A DNA stretch of 64,000 nucleotides from Gambelia wislizenii (taxonomy: Eukaryota > Chordata > Lepidosauria > Squamata > Crotaphytidae). Every line of letters begins with the position of its first letter. Position 1 is the first letter of the stretch. The stretch lies in assembly GCA_030847615.1 (NCBI GenBank), contig JAUMIR010000003.1:31928501-31992500 (forward strand). Direction: 5' to 3'. Under the pieces are notes generated by a model, which saw only the letters and a list, made by a program, of their open reading frames with translations, did not search any database and was not told where the DNA came from. This document shows positions 45,435 through 57,535 of this stretch, piece after piece. Both the position numbers and the translations under genes were made by a program.

Positions 45435-46007
45435 CTGCTAATGTAATCTAGAAGTCCTGAGAGCCAAGGACAGAGGTACTGAATGCAGAATGGAAACATC
45501 TGAGAATCATTAAGTGTACAAGGTGAAATGTTGAAATACATGGGTTGGTCTTAAGTATGGGTGGAACTACGTGGACCAATCAGAATGGAAGTACACACCC
45601 ACTGGGTGGAAACTAACTAGTGGGTGGTGATAAACAATGGCTATAAAATTGCAATGTTTGCCAATGTATTGTTGTTGAGTAGAGGTGGAGTAGTTTGGAG
45701 ATATTGTGGAGTAGTGTGTAGAGATTGTGATTTGTTGACCATATAGTATATTTATATAGAAGAATAAAGTAGGTTTTATATAAAACTACTGAGTTGCCTG
45801 AGTGAATCCTAGAGACGTTTTGGAGACACCTGGAGAAGAGTGAGAAGGCTTGGAGAGTTTGTCAGGATCTTCAGCCTATTCTCTGAAACTCTGCTGCTTT
45901 GGAGGAAAGCATTAACCACTGATCTAAGCTGGTCAGCTCTGCTGCATAACAAGGTGGTGAGTTTGGGCCAGAGGTGAAGAGCTACAACTCCCATCATCCC
46001 TGACACT
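45435..46007 (+). mobile_element. candidate LTR with TATA box and polyA signal
   Basis: A CCAAT-type box (ggaccaatcagaatgg, 45573), tataaaa (about 45640) and aataaa (45762) occur in LTR order, followed by about 240 bases ending catcatccctgacac. No partner LTR or retroviral genes were found, so this could be a solo LTR or coincidence. Boundaries are estimates. Confidence 0.35.
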
Positions 46008-46087
46008 TGAGACACTTTCTCAACCACAGCAATGGGAAACCTCCTTTGAACAAATCTTGCGAACCTATGATAGGTTTGTCTTGGATG
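46008..46087 (+). mobile_element. ACA-type SINE fragment
   Basis: The words ctcaaccacagcaatggg, ctttgaacaaatcttgc and cctatgataggtttg match the 3' middle of the ACA-type SINE. Confidence 0.5.
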
Positions 46088-46150
46088 CTCAAGTCCCAAT
46101 ATATATAAATGTTGTCCCTTACATAAAATAGCAAAATCAAGGTTTGCTTT
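46088..46150 (-). mobile_element. pogo-like MITE fragment, inverted
   Basis: gatgctcaagtcccaata, then aaatagcaaaatcaagg and tttgcttttttg are the reverse complement of 45115-45190 in the MITE at 45026. Confidence 0.6.
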
Positions 46151-47344
46151 TTTGAAAGTAAAAAAATTCACAGAAATACTATTATTGTGCTCTTATTGAC
46201 TCAAAAGAAATTCCCTACAGGTAATGTTCATATTTGTAATGTGTTACTTCCCAGGTCTGTTTGTGCTCCTTTATGCCTGCTATAAAATTCTCTAATATTA
46301 AATCCCCAGACATAGACAATATGTGGGCTTTGAACTGGAGGCTTCTATCAGCCCTTATTTTGGTTGGTCTTTGGAGCCCTGACTTCTAAACACCTAATCA
46401 AATGTAATGGAAGGGTAACTGGTTCCCATTTATCTTCAAGTTTCAATGAACTACCATCCATCTGTTGGCAATATTTTACAGTCACCTTTTAGAAGCCAAG
46501 TAATTCTCATTATGTTAGTGATCTTTATTTGTGTGTCAGCTACAAAGACAATAGGAATTAATGGTAGCTAGTACCATGGAAAATTAAAAGTTAACCACCT
46601 CCTTTTTTTCCTCCTTCAGCATGTGAAAAAGGGAGATAGATACAACAGAAAGAAAGATAGAATGAAGAATCTTCCTCAGTTTCTTTCTAATAAAAAATTC
46701 CAACATCGCCAGTTAGCCACACCTCTTTAACCCAAAATTGGGACAAATGTGAAGTAGAGTTGTAAGAATTGTAAAATTCTAGAGAGTCCTGTGGAGCTTC
46801 TTATCCTGATGTAAGTTATATCATTCAGTATTCCTATCATGGCCTAGTTAAGATGTTAAGAAATGGCAATCCTACTTATAAACTGGCAGCTTCACATCAA
46901 TGTTAAAAAAAAAAACAACACCTCCACAAGCTTGTTGGATTACAAACATATATTGTGCACCAACTTTATTTGAAAGTCTTACAAGAAGGTTTTATAGAGG
47001 AAAAAGTGGCCTCAGTACCTTCAAACATGTACTAAAGTCTTGGCTCATGAATATACATATAGATTTGGGGAGAAACAGAGGTACCATCACACTTCCTTGG
47101 AAGGCTATAAAGCTTGGAAAGCTATAGTGGATGTCATACCCATCAACTGTTCTAATTTGGAAGCTACAGTCCCAAGTAATCCTCTATCATCCCAGTTTTC
47201 AGCTGCTTTTAAAATGTCCCAGTTTCTCTCCCCTACTCCCACTTTCTCCCTTACCACCAAACTTAAATCCACTGCAAACTCAGTTCAAAGTGCAAAAGTA
47301 GTTTGCACTCAGTTCAGTAGGGAGAAGAGGAGAGGTCAGAATCT
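46151..47344. other. unannotated
   Basis: No recognised gene or repeat. Frames near 46900-47348 lack domain features. Confidence 0.35.
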
Positions 47345-47549
47345 ATAGAATCATAGAAATGTAGAGTTGGAAGAAGAGCACAAGGGCCATCCAGTCCAAC
47401 CGCCTGCCATGCAGGAATACACAATTAAAGCATCCCTGACAGATGGCCATCCAGCCTATGTTTAAAGACCTCCAAGGAAGGAGACCCCACCACGCTCCGA
47501 GGGAGTGTGTTCCACTGCCGAACAGCTCTTACTGTCAAAAAGTTCCTCC

Positions 47550-47987
47550 TCATGGTGAGCTGGAATCTCTGTTCCTGGAGCTTTCATCCATTGCTCCATC
47601 CTCAATGTGATACCCCTTCAAATACTGAAACAGGGCTATTACATCGCCCCTTAACCATCTTTTTTCCAGGCTAAACATACTCAGCTCCCTAAGTCTTTCC
47701 TCATAAGGCATGGTTTCCAGACCTTTCACCATTTTAGTCACCTTCCTCTGAACACGGTCCAATTTGTCAATATCCTTTTTCAATTGTGGTGTCCAGAACT
47801 AGACACAGTGTTCTAAGTAAGGCCTGACCAAGGCAGGATAGAGCGACACTATCACTTCCCTTGATCTAGACACTATATTTCTATTGATGCAGCCCAAAAT
47901 CGCATTGGCCTTTTTAGCTGCCGCATCACACTGTTGTCTCATGTTCAACTTGTGGTCTACTAGGACTCCTAGATCCCTTTCGCACAT
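47550..47987 (-). pseudogene. CR1 ORF2 C-terminal region, copy B
   Basis: Two frames: [40 protein letters not shown] and LVRPYLEHCV; then [40 protein letters not shown] and [16 protein letters not shown] stop and frameshift at about 47790 separate them. This copy keeps the section deleted in copy A. Confidence 0.85.
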
Positions 47988-48077
47988 AGTCTCGTTCAGC
48001 CAGGTTCGCCCCCCCCCATCCTATATCTATGCATTTTTCCGCCATAAGTGCAGGACCTTACATTTCTCCGTATTGAA

Positions 48078-48290
48078 TTACATTTTGTTAGCTTTGGCCC
48101 AGCTCTCCACTCTATCCAGGTAATTTTGAATTTTGATCCTGTCCTCTAGGGTATTAGCTACTCCTCCTAATTTGTTGTCATCTGCAAATTTGATAAGTAT
48201 GCCCCTAATTCCCTCATCCAAGTCATTGATAAAGATGTTGAATAGCACTGGGCCCAGGACAGAACCCTGTGGCACCCCACTGGTCACATC
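48078..48290 (-). pseudogene. CR1 RT catalytic motif, copy B
   Basis: TSGVPQGSVLGPVLFNIFIN, DLDEGIRGI and FADDNKLGG: both catalytic aspartates are kept. It ends RVESWAKANKM, where the frame is lost. Confidence 0.85.
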
Positions 48291-48513
48291 TTTCCAAGAT
48301 GAAGAGGAGCCACTGCTGAGTACCCTTGGGGTTCGGCCGGTAAACCAATTGCAAATCGATTTAAGAGTTAACTTGTCAAGCCCACATTTTACAAGCTTCT
48401 TTGCAAAAATGTCATGGGGAACCTTATCAAAGGCCTTACTGAAATCAAGCTATGCGATATCCACAGCGTTCCCTTTATCTCCCAAGCTGGTCATTTTATA
48501 AAAAAAAAAGAGA

Positions 48514-49368
48514 TCAGATTAGTCTGGCATGACTTATTTCTCTGAAACCCATGTTGACATTTGTGATTATGGCATTGCCTTCTAAATGTTCACAGACTCT
48601 CTGTTTAATGATCTGCTCTAGAATCTTCCCTGGTATTGATGTCAGACTAACTGGACGATAATTGTTGGGATCCACTTTTTTCCCCTTTTTGAAGATGGGG
48701 ACAACGTTTGCCCTCCTCCAGTCTGCTGGGACTTCTCCTGTTCTCCAGGAGTTCTCAAAGAATATTGCCAATGGCTCTGTGATTACATTTGCCAGCTCTT
48801 TTAATACTCTTGGATGTAATTCATCTGGTCCTGGAGATTTAAATTCATTTAGATTAAGAAAGTATTCCTGTACTACCTCTTTGCTTATTCTGTGCTGGAT
48901 TTCCCCTATTGTGTCCTCTGTTCCATTATCCTCAGGTTGGTCCCCCTTTTCCTTTTCTGAAAACACTGAGGCAAAGAAGGTGTTGAGTAATTCTGCCTTT
49001 TCTCTGTCCCCTGTTAGCATTTTGCCATCTTCTCTGCCTAGTGGCCCTACCATTTCCTTCTTCTTCCTTTTGCTGCGGACATACCCACAAAACCCCTTTT
49101 TATTGTTCTTAACCTCTCTAGCAAGCCTGAGCTCATTCTCCACTTTAGCTTTTCTGACTTTACTCCTACACGTGTTTGCTATCTGTTTGAATTCTTCTTT
49201 GGTGATTTCCCCCTTTTTCCATTTCCTATACATGTTCCATTTACAACTTAGCTCCATTGAAAGTTCTTTAGTCATCCATCCTGGTTTCTTGAGACACCTC
49301 CCATTTTTCTGCCTCAATGGTACTGTTTGAAATTGTATCTTCAGAATCTCCCTTTTGAAAAAGTCCAA
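48514..49368 (-). pseudogene. CR1 ORF2 linker plus RT fingers, copy B
   Basis: A 284-residue frame: [120 protein letters not shown] and YRPVSLTSIPGKILEQII. The FKSPGPDELHPRVLKELA motif is the start of the CR1 RT domain. It is lost after EGNAIITN by a frameshift. It gives the uninterrupted reference for copy A at 7716-8223. Confidence 0.88.
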
Positions 49369-49401
49369 TCTGTCTTGAGGTCTCTTCTCTTTTAGTATTC
49401 C

Positions 49402-50150
49402 TTACCATGGGATCAACCCCAGTATTTCCCTGACTTTATTGAAATTAGCTCTCTTAAAGTCTAGAATGTGTGTCTGACTATGCTTGGCTTCTCCTTTCCA
49501 TTGTATAAGAAACTCTCGGAGAGCATGATCACTCTCACCTAAGGATCCCACCACTTGCTCCCCATTAACCAGGTCATCCCTGTTGGTTAGGATCAGATCT
49601 AAATAGCTGACCCTCTTGTTGCCTCTTTTACCTCTCGGACCATGAAATTGTCTTCCAGGCAAGTAAGGAATTTGCTGGACCTTGAAGGTTTTGGTTGAGT
49701 TAGATTTCCAGCAAATATCAGGATAGCTGAAGTCATCCATCACTATTATATCTCTCCTTTCTGTGTGTGTGGTCATCTGTTCTATAAAGGCATCATCCAA
49801 TTCCTCTGTCTGACTTGGGTGTCTGTAGTAGAGTCCCACAATAACATCCCTGTTGTTTCCCTCCCCTTTAATTTTTATCCAGCTGCTCACCACCTGGCTT
49901 CCAGTACTGATGTCATGGATCTCTTCATTGGTGTAAATATCCCTGACATATAATGCTATTCCTTCTCCTTTCCTGTTTGGCCTGTTTGTCTTGAAAAGGT
50001 TATACCCCTCTATTCCTACATTCCAATCATGCAACTCATCCCACCAGGTTTCAGTAATGCCTATTATATCATATTTGCTTTATTGTGCTAGGAGTTCAAG
50101 TTCATCTTGCTTATTTCCCATGCTCTGTGCATTAGTATAGAGACATCTAA
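49402..50150 (-). pseudogene. CR1 endonuclease, copy B
   Basis: The 210-residue frame has GIALYVRD, VIVGLYYRHPSQTEELDDAF, then IIVMDDFSYPDICW where copy A reads MGDFNYP, so the GDFN metal-binding motif is altered to DDFS. LDLILTNRDDLVNGEQVVGS and GESDHALREFLIQWKGEAKH follow, including the catalytic SDH. The N-terminal part with the TETWW motif is broken by a frameshift near 50035. Confidence 0.85.
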
Positions 50151-50313
50151 TACCATGTGTTTCCTTTATTTGCTGCCTATGCAAGTTTTTTTTTTTTTTT
50201 TTGCCTCCCACTGTTGGGTCCTTGCGCTGTTTGCCTTGTTCCCTCTATGACAGTTTGACTATTTTCTCCAGCCCTTTTGCCTTCCAGAATACTGTCTCCC
50301 TCCCCCATATGAT

Positions 50314-50480
50314 TCAGTTTAAAGCCCTCCTGATCAAATTTTTGAGACTGTTGGCAAAAACGTTTCTGCCAACTGTCGTGAGATGCACCCCATGCCTTTG
50401 TAGAAGTCCCCCCTCATGGAAGCACAGCCCATGATCCAAGAATCCAAATCGTTCTCAGTGACACCATCTATGGAGCCACT
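50314..50480 (-). pseudogene. end of CR1 ORF1 with esterase-like motif
   Basis: Reading the minus strand: ENDLDSWIMGCAS, a frameshift, then EGGLLQRHGVHLTTVGRNVF and ANSLKNLIRRALN before a stop at 50314-50316. In CR1 ORF1 the equivalent DGVH motif supplies the aspartate and histidine of an SGNH-type esterase; here the aspartate is histidine (codon at 50392-50394). It confirms that the copy reaches ORF1. Confidence 0.65.
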
Positions 50481-50689
50481 TGTTTACATCAACTATTTTC
50501 CTCTCCATTGCTTGTTGCCTAGGTGCATGACAAGCAACACCTGCTGAAATTCCCTCTTCTACGCAAGTATTAAAGGTACAGGAGCCTTCTGTGGTTTTCA
50601 TTCTGGCACTCTAACTAGGCCTTTCTATACATGGCTATACATAGTTATATATAGCTCTTCCCTTAGGCCTTGGTTTGGATACATACACA

Positions 50690-50699
50690 CAAACACACA

Positions 50700-50756
<57 letters not shown>
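50690..50756. repeat. CA/GA compound microsatellite
   Basis: (CA)n then (GA)n, about 65 bases with sharp transition. Confidence 0.9.
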
Positions 50757-50758
<2 letters not shown>

Positions 50759-51365
50759 TTAGCTTCCAAATTCCCCCCTGGCTTTCTGGGTCTATCTCTC
50801 TAACTCAGTCATGAGTGGGTAACTGCCATGGGTTGGGGGCCCATGTTGACTCCCTGCAATATTTCAGAGTGCCCCATTTGGGACTTTATCATACCACCCT
50901 CTGTAAAAGTTCTTTTGCTGGCATATTTTAAAATGTTTTTATGCCGGCAAAAGACACCCACTCCCAGGCTTACCTTGAACAGCATAAAAGAGCCATTCCC
51001 AGCAGTAATGGAACACAAATGAAGATCCATTTACTTCTGGGTTCCAAATTTCCATGATTCTCATGAGAAGACACAAGCACAGGATATTCAAAAATACATC
51101 AAAAAATAAACCACCAAAAGTGCCCACAAGTAGAGACATACACTCACGAAGTCCCAAGTACACCGGGGTGTGTGTGATAAAAAGTGTGTCCCCTACCTGG
51201 CTCTCCCAATCTCACCTGGAAGCATTTGTTCATTAACACTGTATTCACATGAGCACAATGGCACAAAGTTTCAAACACCAGCTATGCTGGCAACGAAGCA
51301 CCACAACTGATTTATTGATGGCTTCCGCTGCCAATAAAAAATAATGTTTTTTTTAACAATATATT
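50757..51365. other. unannotated
   Basis: Short overlapping frames on both strands lack domain features. Confidence 0.35.
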
Positions 51366-51906
51366 ATCCTAAATATACACTGGACTGACTATGTGATGAA
51401 TGTTGCTGTCCTTGAGCAAGCAGGGATCACCAGCATTGAGGCCATGATACTGAGAACACAGCTGCGCTGGGCAGGGCACGTTTCTAGGATGGAGGACCAT
51501 CGCCTCCCAAAAATACTACTCTACGGTGAACTCGCCACGGGTCAGCGTAAGAGGGGCACTCCAAAAAAGCGATACAAAGACTCCCTGAAACAACATCTCA
51601 GGCTCGGCCAAATTGATCACCAACAGGGGTCCGCCCTGGTCTCACATCAGGAAGCATGGAGATGCATTATCCACAATGCTGCAGCCTTATTTGAGAACTC
51701 ACGTCGAACAAGTCTTGAAGAGAAACAACAACACAGAAAGGATCACTACCCAAAAACATCACCCAAGGAGACCTTCTGCTGTGCTTTCTGCAACTGGATT
51801 TGTTTATCTCGGATTGGCCTTTTTAGTCATCAGCGTGCTTGCAGAAAGCGTGGGATGAGTCCTTGAATCTTCGTTTGCGAAGAACAGCCAGAGAGTGAGA
51901 GAGAGA
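51366..51906 (+). mobile_element. GA-tailed LINE, best C-terminal copy
   Basis: The 157-residue frame (51393-51866) reads VLEQAGITSIEAMILRTQLR, WAGHVSRMEDHRLPKILLYG, RGTPKKRYKDSLKQHLRLGQ, then CCAFCNWICLSRIGLFSHQR before AC. The last part has the spacing C-x2-C-x12-H-x3-C, like a zinc finger at the ORF2 C-terminus. It ends in gaagaacagccagagag plus (GA)n. A parallel frame (FVYLGLAFLVIS) is a shadow. Clade not assigned; it belongs to a group of non-LTR elements with RWAGHV and GELxxGxR motifs. Confidence 0.8.
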
Positions 51907-52689
51907 TCATGAAAGGACAACGTCATCTGGTACATGCACCCTTTTACAATCATTAGGCATCCTTATGACACCGTATTTGCCTAGTATGATAAAGTCCCTT
52001 CTTTACTTCCTGGATTAAAAAGATCTCCCTTGGCCATTTAAAAAAATACTGGAGCAGGGACATGGCATTTTTTTCTTTTAAAAAAATCTGGGGGTTTTCC
52101 CCAAAAAATGGGGACATAGGGTCCCCCCAAGAGCCTCCAAAATGGCATTAAAGGGCTACATGCCCAGTCCTCCATACCTGCAACACAAACTAGTAGTGCT
52201 ACAACATGTTTATTAAAGAGTTGACAAAGAGGCCTATTTTGGTGTTCCACCTGCAGGCAGACTTAATACATTGGGGGGGGGGGAACAGAACTGGAGTATA
52301 GGACCCATGCCAGGGCCACCCGAAGACATTTTGCTAGTGAGGAAAATGATAAAATTCCTCCAACTCCACTACACATTTCATAAGAGATCTACTTAGCAGT
52401 TCAATTTTACCTCAGCAGTGAAAATGGGATGGGATTACTGCTGCCCTTTGTCCACTGGTAGGGTTGATCCTACCTGTCCCCCAATAGACCTGTGCCCTGC
52501 TAATCCTGTCCCTATCATACATATTTAGCAAAAGGATACCTATACATGTATAACTGTACTGAATATGTCCTTCTTTGTAATTCTAAACCCTGTGCAGCTG
52601 GGATTCCTGTTCATGCAGGGTACGTATGCAAACAGGGCATGGGCAAATACATGGGCACTGCTTTGCAGATATCCTGATAAAAGCACAAT
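51907..52689. other. unannotated
   Basis: Contains short A and G homopolymers. No recognised element. Confidence 0.35.
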
Positions 52690-53690
52690 CATAGAATCAT
52701 AGAGTTGGAAGGGACCACAAGGGCCATCCAGTCCAACCCCCTGCCATGCAGGAATACACAAGCAAATAAGTCCTGACAGATTGCCATCCAGCCTCTGTTT
52801 AAAAACCTCCAAAGAAGGAGACTTCACCACACTACGAGGCAGCATATTCCACTCCTGAACAGCTCTTACTGTCAGGAAGTTTCCCCTAATATTTAGGTGG
52901 AATCTCTTTTCCTGTAGTCTGAACCCATTGCTCCATGTCCTAGTCTCTGGAACAGCAGAAAACAAGCCTTCTCCATCCTCAGTACTTCATCCCTTCAAAT
53001 ATTTAAACGTGGCTATCATGTCCCCTCTCAACCTTCTCTTCACCAAACTAAACATGCCCAGCTCCCTAAGCCGTTCCTCATAGAGCATGGCTTCCAGACC
53101 TCCCACCATCCTGGACAATCTCCTCTGGACACGTTCCATCTTCTCAATATCCTTCCTGAATTGTGATGCCCAGAATTAGACACAGTATTCCAGGTGAGGT
53201 CTGACCAAAGCAGAATACAGTGGCACTATTACTTCCCTTGATCTAGACACTATACTCCTATTATTGCAGCCTAGAATCACATTGGCTTTTTTAGCTGCTG
53301 CATCACACTGCTGACTCATGTTCAGCTTGTGGTCCACTAAGACTCCTAGATCCCTTTCGCATCTACTGCCCTCAAGCCAGGTGTCACCCATCCTATATCT
53401 GTGCATTTCATTTTTAGTGCCCAAAAGTGTAGTATCCTACATTTCTCCCTGTTGAAATTCATTTTGTTAATATTGGCCCAGCTTTCTATTCTGTTGAGGT
53501 CATTTTGGATCCTGATCCTCTTGTCTGGGGTATTAGCTACCCCTCCCAATTTGGTGTCATGTGCAAACTTTATAAGCATACCCTCTATTCCCTCATACAA
53601 GTCATTGATAAAGATGCTGTGGCACCCCACTGTGGCACCCCACTGGTCCAGGATGAAGAGGAGCCATTGGTAACTACCCTTTGGTAATCA
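52690..53690 (-). mobile_element. CR1 LINE copy C, older 3' half
   Basis: 3' end catagaatcatagagttgg at 52690. Coding remnants: [80 protein letters not shown] and, in the palm, FAHDTKLGG. The first catalytic aspartate is histidine. A 13-base tandem duplication (tgtggcaccccac) sits at 53617-53645. The 5' break is near 53690. More diverged than A and B. Confidence 0.85.
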
Positions 53691-54896
53691 TTGGGGAGCA
53701 GCCTAATGGGAAGGATTGCATTCTCGTCTATGCATGAATACAGTTTTAACCTATGCACAGAGGGAACACCAGAACAGGGCTGAGATGTAGTAAATGCAAG
53801 GGTGCTGCCAATATAGCAGCCATGAATTTAATTTTCTGCTTTAACATCAGGTAGGATGTATCATGGCATCATGGTGTTCTTCCTGTCATTGGCTGAATAG
53901 CTGCTAATAGATGAAAAGGGGAAAATACCATAATTTTGCAGCTAATGAAGTATGAATCAAATCATCTACCCAGCATGCGTTTCAGCAGGTCACATTCTCT
54001 TATCCACTCCATCTTCCATGAAGCACTCTTTCCAGTCTCCCCTCCTCTGCATATACTAGTGGATTGGAATAGAAAATAATGCATCAATGCATTTTTCTGC
54101 AAGGCACATTAATGCAAAGACAGTAATATGTATTTAGATATGCAAAAATGTGCTTCTTCAACATTCTCTTTTATTTTCATCTCTTTCATCCTCATTCACC
54201 CCTTTAAGAAAGTAATGCAATACTTTTTAGAGTCATCTATGTAAATATCTCCATAAATTCCAAAGTCAGTTCATCCTTCCCATCCCGCCACAGGTTTCAT
54301 CAAGACAAGGGAGTCTGCAAAGTGCTGCTCAAAAAACTGTGACACATGCCTGCCACTGTTACCTGATAAAACCACTGGAGCAAACCAGTAAATGAGGGAG
54401 TCCAACAGAAGCCCATTTGCCTAGAGTTCCCTCAAACATCTCCACCACACAAAGGCAGCATTTAACCTATACATCATTTTTTTCTGTTTTTAAATAGCAT
54501 ATTTCCCACCTGCCAGGTGTGCTGGGTTGCCAAAATGGAGTCAGGAAGCAGGTACAGCAGATCTCTACTAACATGAGAATTAACAAGGTCTGCAGCAAGT
54601 CCTTCCCCTCATCCCCAGTACTTCTCCAAGCTCCCAAATTGCTTGATATCAAGGGATGTCCATCTATGCTGCTCTCCTGGTGACCTGGAGCCAACGTAGC
54701 AGAAGTAAGACTTCAGCTGAGAATGCTCATCATTAGACTAAATACTTACCTGGCAGGGGAGACACCTTGATCACTGACATCATTAGACTAAAACAAAGCA
54801 AGAGGCCTGCCATCCATTTATCCAATGACCTTAACTATTGTATTAATATAAGCATTTATTCATTTATATCTTACTGTCTTTCACTGATAAGGATGA
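53691..54896. other. unannotated
   Basis: No recognised gene or repeat. Confidence 0.35.
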
Positions 54897-55205
54897 TGCC
54901 AGGATAATATCCCTTTAAGTGCAGAGAGAAAATGGTGGAGCAACAGACCACTCTGATAGCACAGCTGAAAAGGGTGTGTGCACAGCTGTGGCTAGGCAGA
55001 AGTTGACTAGTCTCTGTGAGTTACTGTTGTGGGTTAGGGTTATGGAGTCTTTGATTGATTGAGTCTTTGATAACTCCTTTAAAATTTGAACTAAAATACA
55101 GAACAGATTCATTGTCACTAACACAGGAGCAACCGGCCATCACTACTCTGAATAAAAGTCTTCTCCCACCCTGGAATTCTTTCAGTTGTGTGAGAATTAA
55201 AGGAC
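54897..55205 (+). mobile_element. candidate solo LTR, relative of 4204-4498
   Basis: Starts tgccaggataatatccc; shares ctttaagtgca, acagctgtggctaggcagaag and ctgaataaaa with the minus-strand unit at 4204-4498 in the same order and spacing. No coding region adjoins it. Confidence 0.4.
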
Positions 55206-56290
55206 TGTAAAGAAAGAGGGAATTGACTGGGTTTTATTTTTAAATAAAATAAATCAATATTCCTTCAGCCTACAATTAGGCATTCTCTTTATGATCACTT
55301 TTTTAAAAAGAAAGGACTATTTGTTATATATTTCAGTGTTGTTTTTTTTAATGTGAAAATCAGTGGTTAGCTGTACTAGCCTAGACAAAAGCAAATCCAG
55401 CACCACCTTTTCAAGCCATTTCCGTCATTTCAGCTCTGGCTGACTTGAAACCCTCATTATTTCCCAAGTCTTGAACAATAGCTGCCATTCATGTTGAATT
55501 GGGTATTGATTTTTTTTTTCATGGGAAGAAGTGGGAAGCACAACAAAAGCCAATAGTGACCTAAGACTGCATTTGAGCAGAGAGAATCCAGAACACACAC
55601 GCCAAAGGTCTGCCAGTCTGAAATATGTGTGATCTGTCTCCAGGCATTCTCCTAATAGGAAATAAATACCTTATGATGGGTGTGATATACTGGCTTTGAA
55701 GATGGGTGGCAGGTGTGGAATTAAACACTGCTCCTCTTTTAAAACCCAGCTGTAACCCTCAAGTGCCAGCACTGATGAAAAGTGGAACAGGAATCAGTTT
55801 TAGCAAAGCTGACTGTTAAAGCACAGCAACAAAAGTTGACTTTTAGTATAGCTATGAGGACTGTAGTCACACTAGAAATGCAGGGGATAATGCCTTGCTC
55901 CTTTCAAGCTTACCTGGGAGTTAAGAATTTTATCCCAGGAAAGAGGAAGGCCACTTAAATAAAAGACTCTTTGGGGAGCAAGCTCAGCTTGCCCTGGAAA
56001 AGCAGTGAGAAGAAAGTAGAGAGAGCTTTCTTTTTCCCCCTCTGCTTGGGAGCAAGGCTTCATCTTTCTCAAACTATTACACTTCAAAGAGGATGGAGGG
56101 AAGCAAATCACCTGGAAAATAGCATAGGATGACTTAGTTTACTGTGCCTATAATGAGTTCCATCAGTCCTTGCATGCTTCTAGATCCCAACAGGAAGATT
56201 TCCCCTGTTATTGTCAGACAGAACTGATGGTACTTGGTGAGGGAAACATCTTTATGCACAATGTAAACATGCCATAATGTTGGGTTATTT
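55206..56290. other. unannotated
   Basis: No recognised features. Confidence 0.35.
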
Positions 56291-57535
56291 TACAGCTGCA
56301 GAAAACCGTGCTCCCAGACTGTGGAACTGCCTTCCATGGGAAGTATGGTTGGCTCCCTCCCTACTCTCTTCTCATCAACAGTTGAATAATATTTTATTTA
56401 GGCAGGTGTTTGAAATGTGAATTTTATTTCATGTGCTGTTTTTGAATGTTGTGCTTTTATCAATTTTATGTTTTTAATCATTTGTTTTTAACTATACTTT
56501 AACAATGGACATTTAATTTAGTTATTTTTTAACTTTTATAACTTGTGGGGTTTTAGTTGTATTTTTAAACTGCTGTAACCGACGTTGAATCCCATCTTGG
56601 GAGAAAGGTGGGATCTCTCTCTCTCTCTCTCTGGCTTTTCTTCGCAAACGAAGATTCAGGAAGGACTCATCCCGCGCTTTCTGCAAGCACGCTGATGACT
56701 AAAAAGGCCAATCCGAGATAAACAAGTCCGGTTGCAAAAAGCACAGCAGAAGGTCTCCTTGGGTGATGTTTTTGGGTTGTGATTCTTTCTGCGTTGTCGT
56801 TTCTCTTCAAGACTTGTTCGTCGTGAGTTCTCAAATAAGGCTGCAGCATTGTGGATAGTGCGTCTCCATGCCTCCCGATGTGAGGCCAGGGCGGACCACT
56901 GTTGGTGATCAATTTGGCCAAGCCTGAGATGTTGTTTCAGTGAGTCTTTGAATCGCTTTTTTGGAGCGCCCCTCTTACGCTGACCCGTGGCGAGTTCACC
57001 TTAGAGTAGTATTTTTGGGAGACGATGGTCCTCCATCCTAGAAACGTGCCCTGCCCAACGCAGCTGTGTTCTCAATATCATGGCCTCAATGCTGGTGATC
57101 CCTGCTTGCTCAAGGACAGCAACATTCGTCACATAGTCAGTCCAGTATATATTTAGGATTGTGCGTAGACAGCGCTGATGAAAGCGCTCGAGGAGTCATA
57201 GGTGGTGGTGATAGGTGACCCATGTTTCAGATCCATAAAGGAGGATAGACAATACGATGGCTCTATACACACTGATTTTTGTGCTTTGCCTCAGGTGTTT
57301 ATTGCTCCAGACTCTTTTGTGAAGTCTTCCAAATGCACTATATGCCTTTGCTAATCTGTGATCGATCTCTTTGTCAATCTTGGCATCTGAGGAGATGATG
57401 CTTCCCAGGTAGGTGAACTGCTGAACGGACTTGAGCACTGATTTGACCTCCGAGATGCAGTCATCATCACCCTGTACAAGAAAGGTGGGATATGAATCCA
57501 ATAAATGAATAAGTAAATAAATTAATTTTGTAGAG
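56291..57535 (+). mobile_element. L2 3' end split by a LINE
   Basis: 56291-56614 holds the L2 trailer (gaactgccttccatggg … gttgaatcccatcttggg … agaaaggtgggat). The tail resumes at 57479 as agaaaggtgggatatgaatcc with AATA-type repeats. The interruption is the GA-tailed LINE at 56615-57478. Confidence 0.75.
56615..57478 (-). mobile_element. GA-tailed LINE with 13-bp target duplication
   Basis: Flanked by agaaaggtgggat at 56602-56614 and 57479-57491, so both ends are exact (864 bp, 5'-truncated). The minus strand encodes VQQFTYLGSIISSDAKIDKE, IDHRLAKAYSAFGRLHKRVW, STKISVYRAIVLSILLYGSE, then TWVTYHHH before a frameshift and the RTQLRWAGHVSRMEDHRLPK segment. This is the thumb and C-terminal region of a non-LTR ORF2 and extends further 5' than the other copies. 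The tail is (GA)n. Confidence 0.88.

Larger units (their letters stand above)
47345..50560 (-). mobile_element. CR1 LINE copy B, longest copy
   Basis: The 3' end (tagaatcatagaa) is at 47345 and the copy extends through the 3' UTR, all of ORF2, the ORF1/ORF2 junction and into the last part of ORF1 (about 50314-50480). It is closely similar to copy A, and comparing the two shows the insertion sites in A. The upstream break is uncertain. Several frameshifts and stops make it inactive. Confidence 0.88.
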
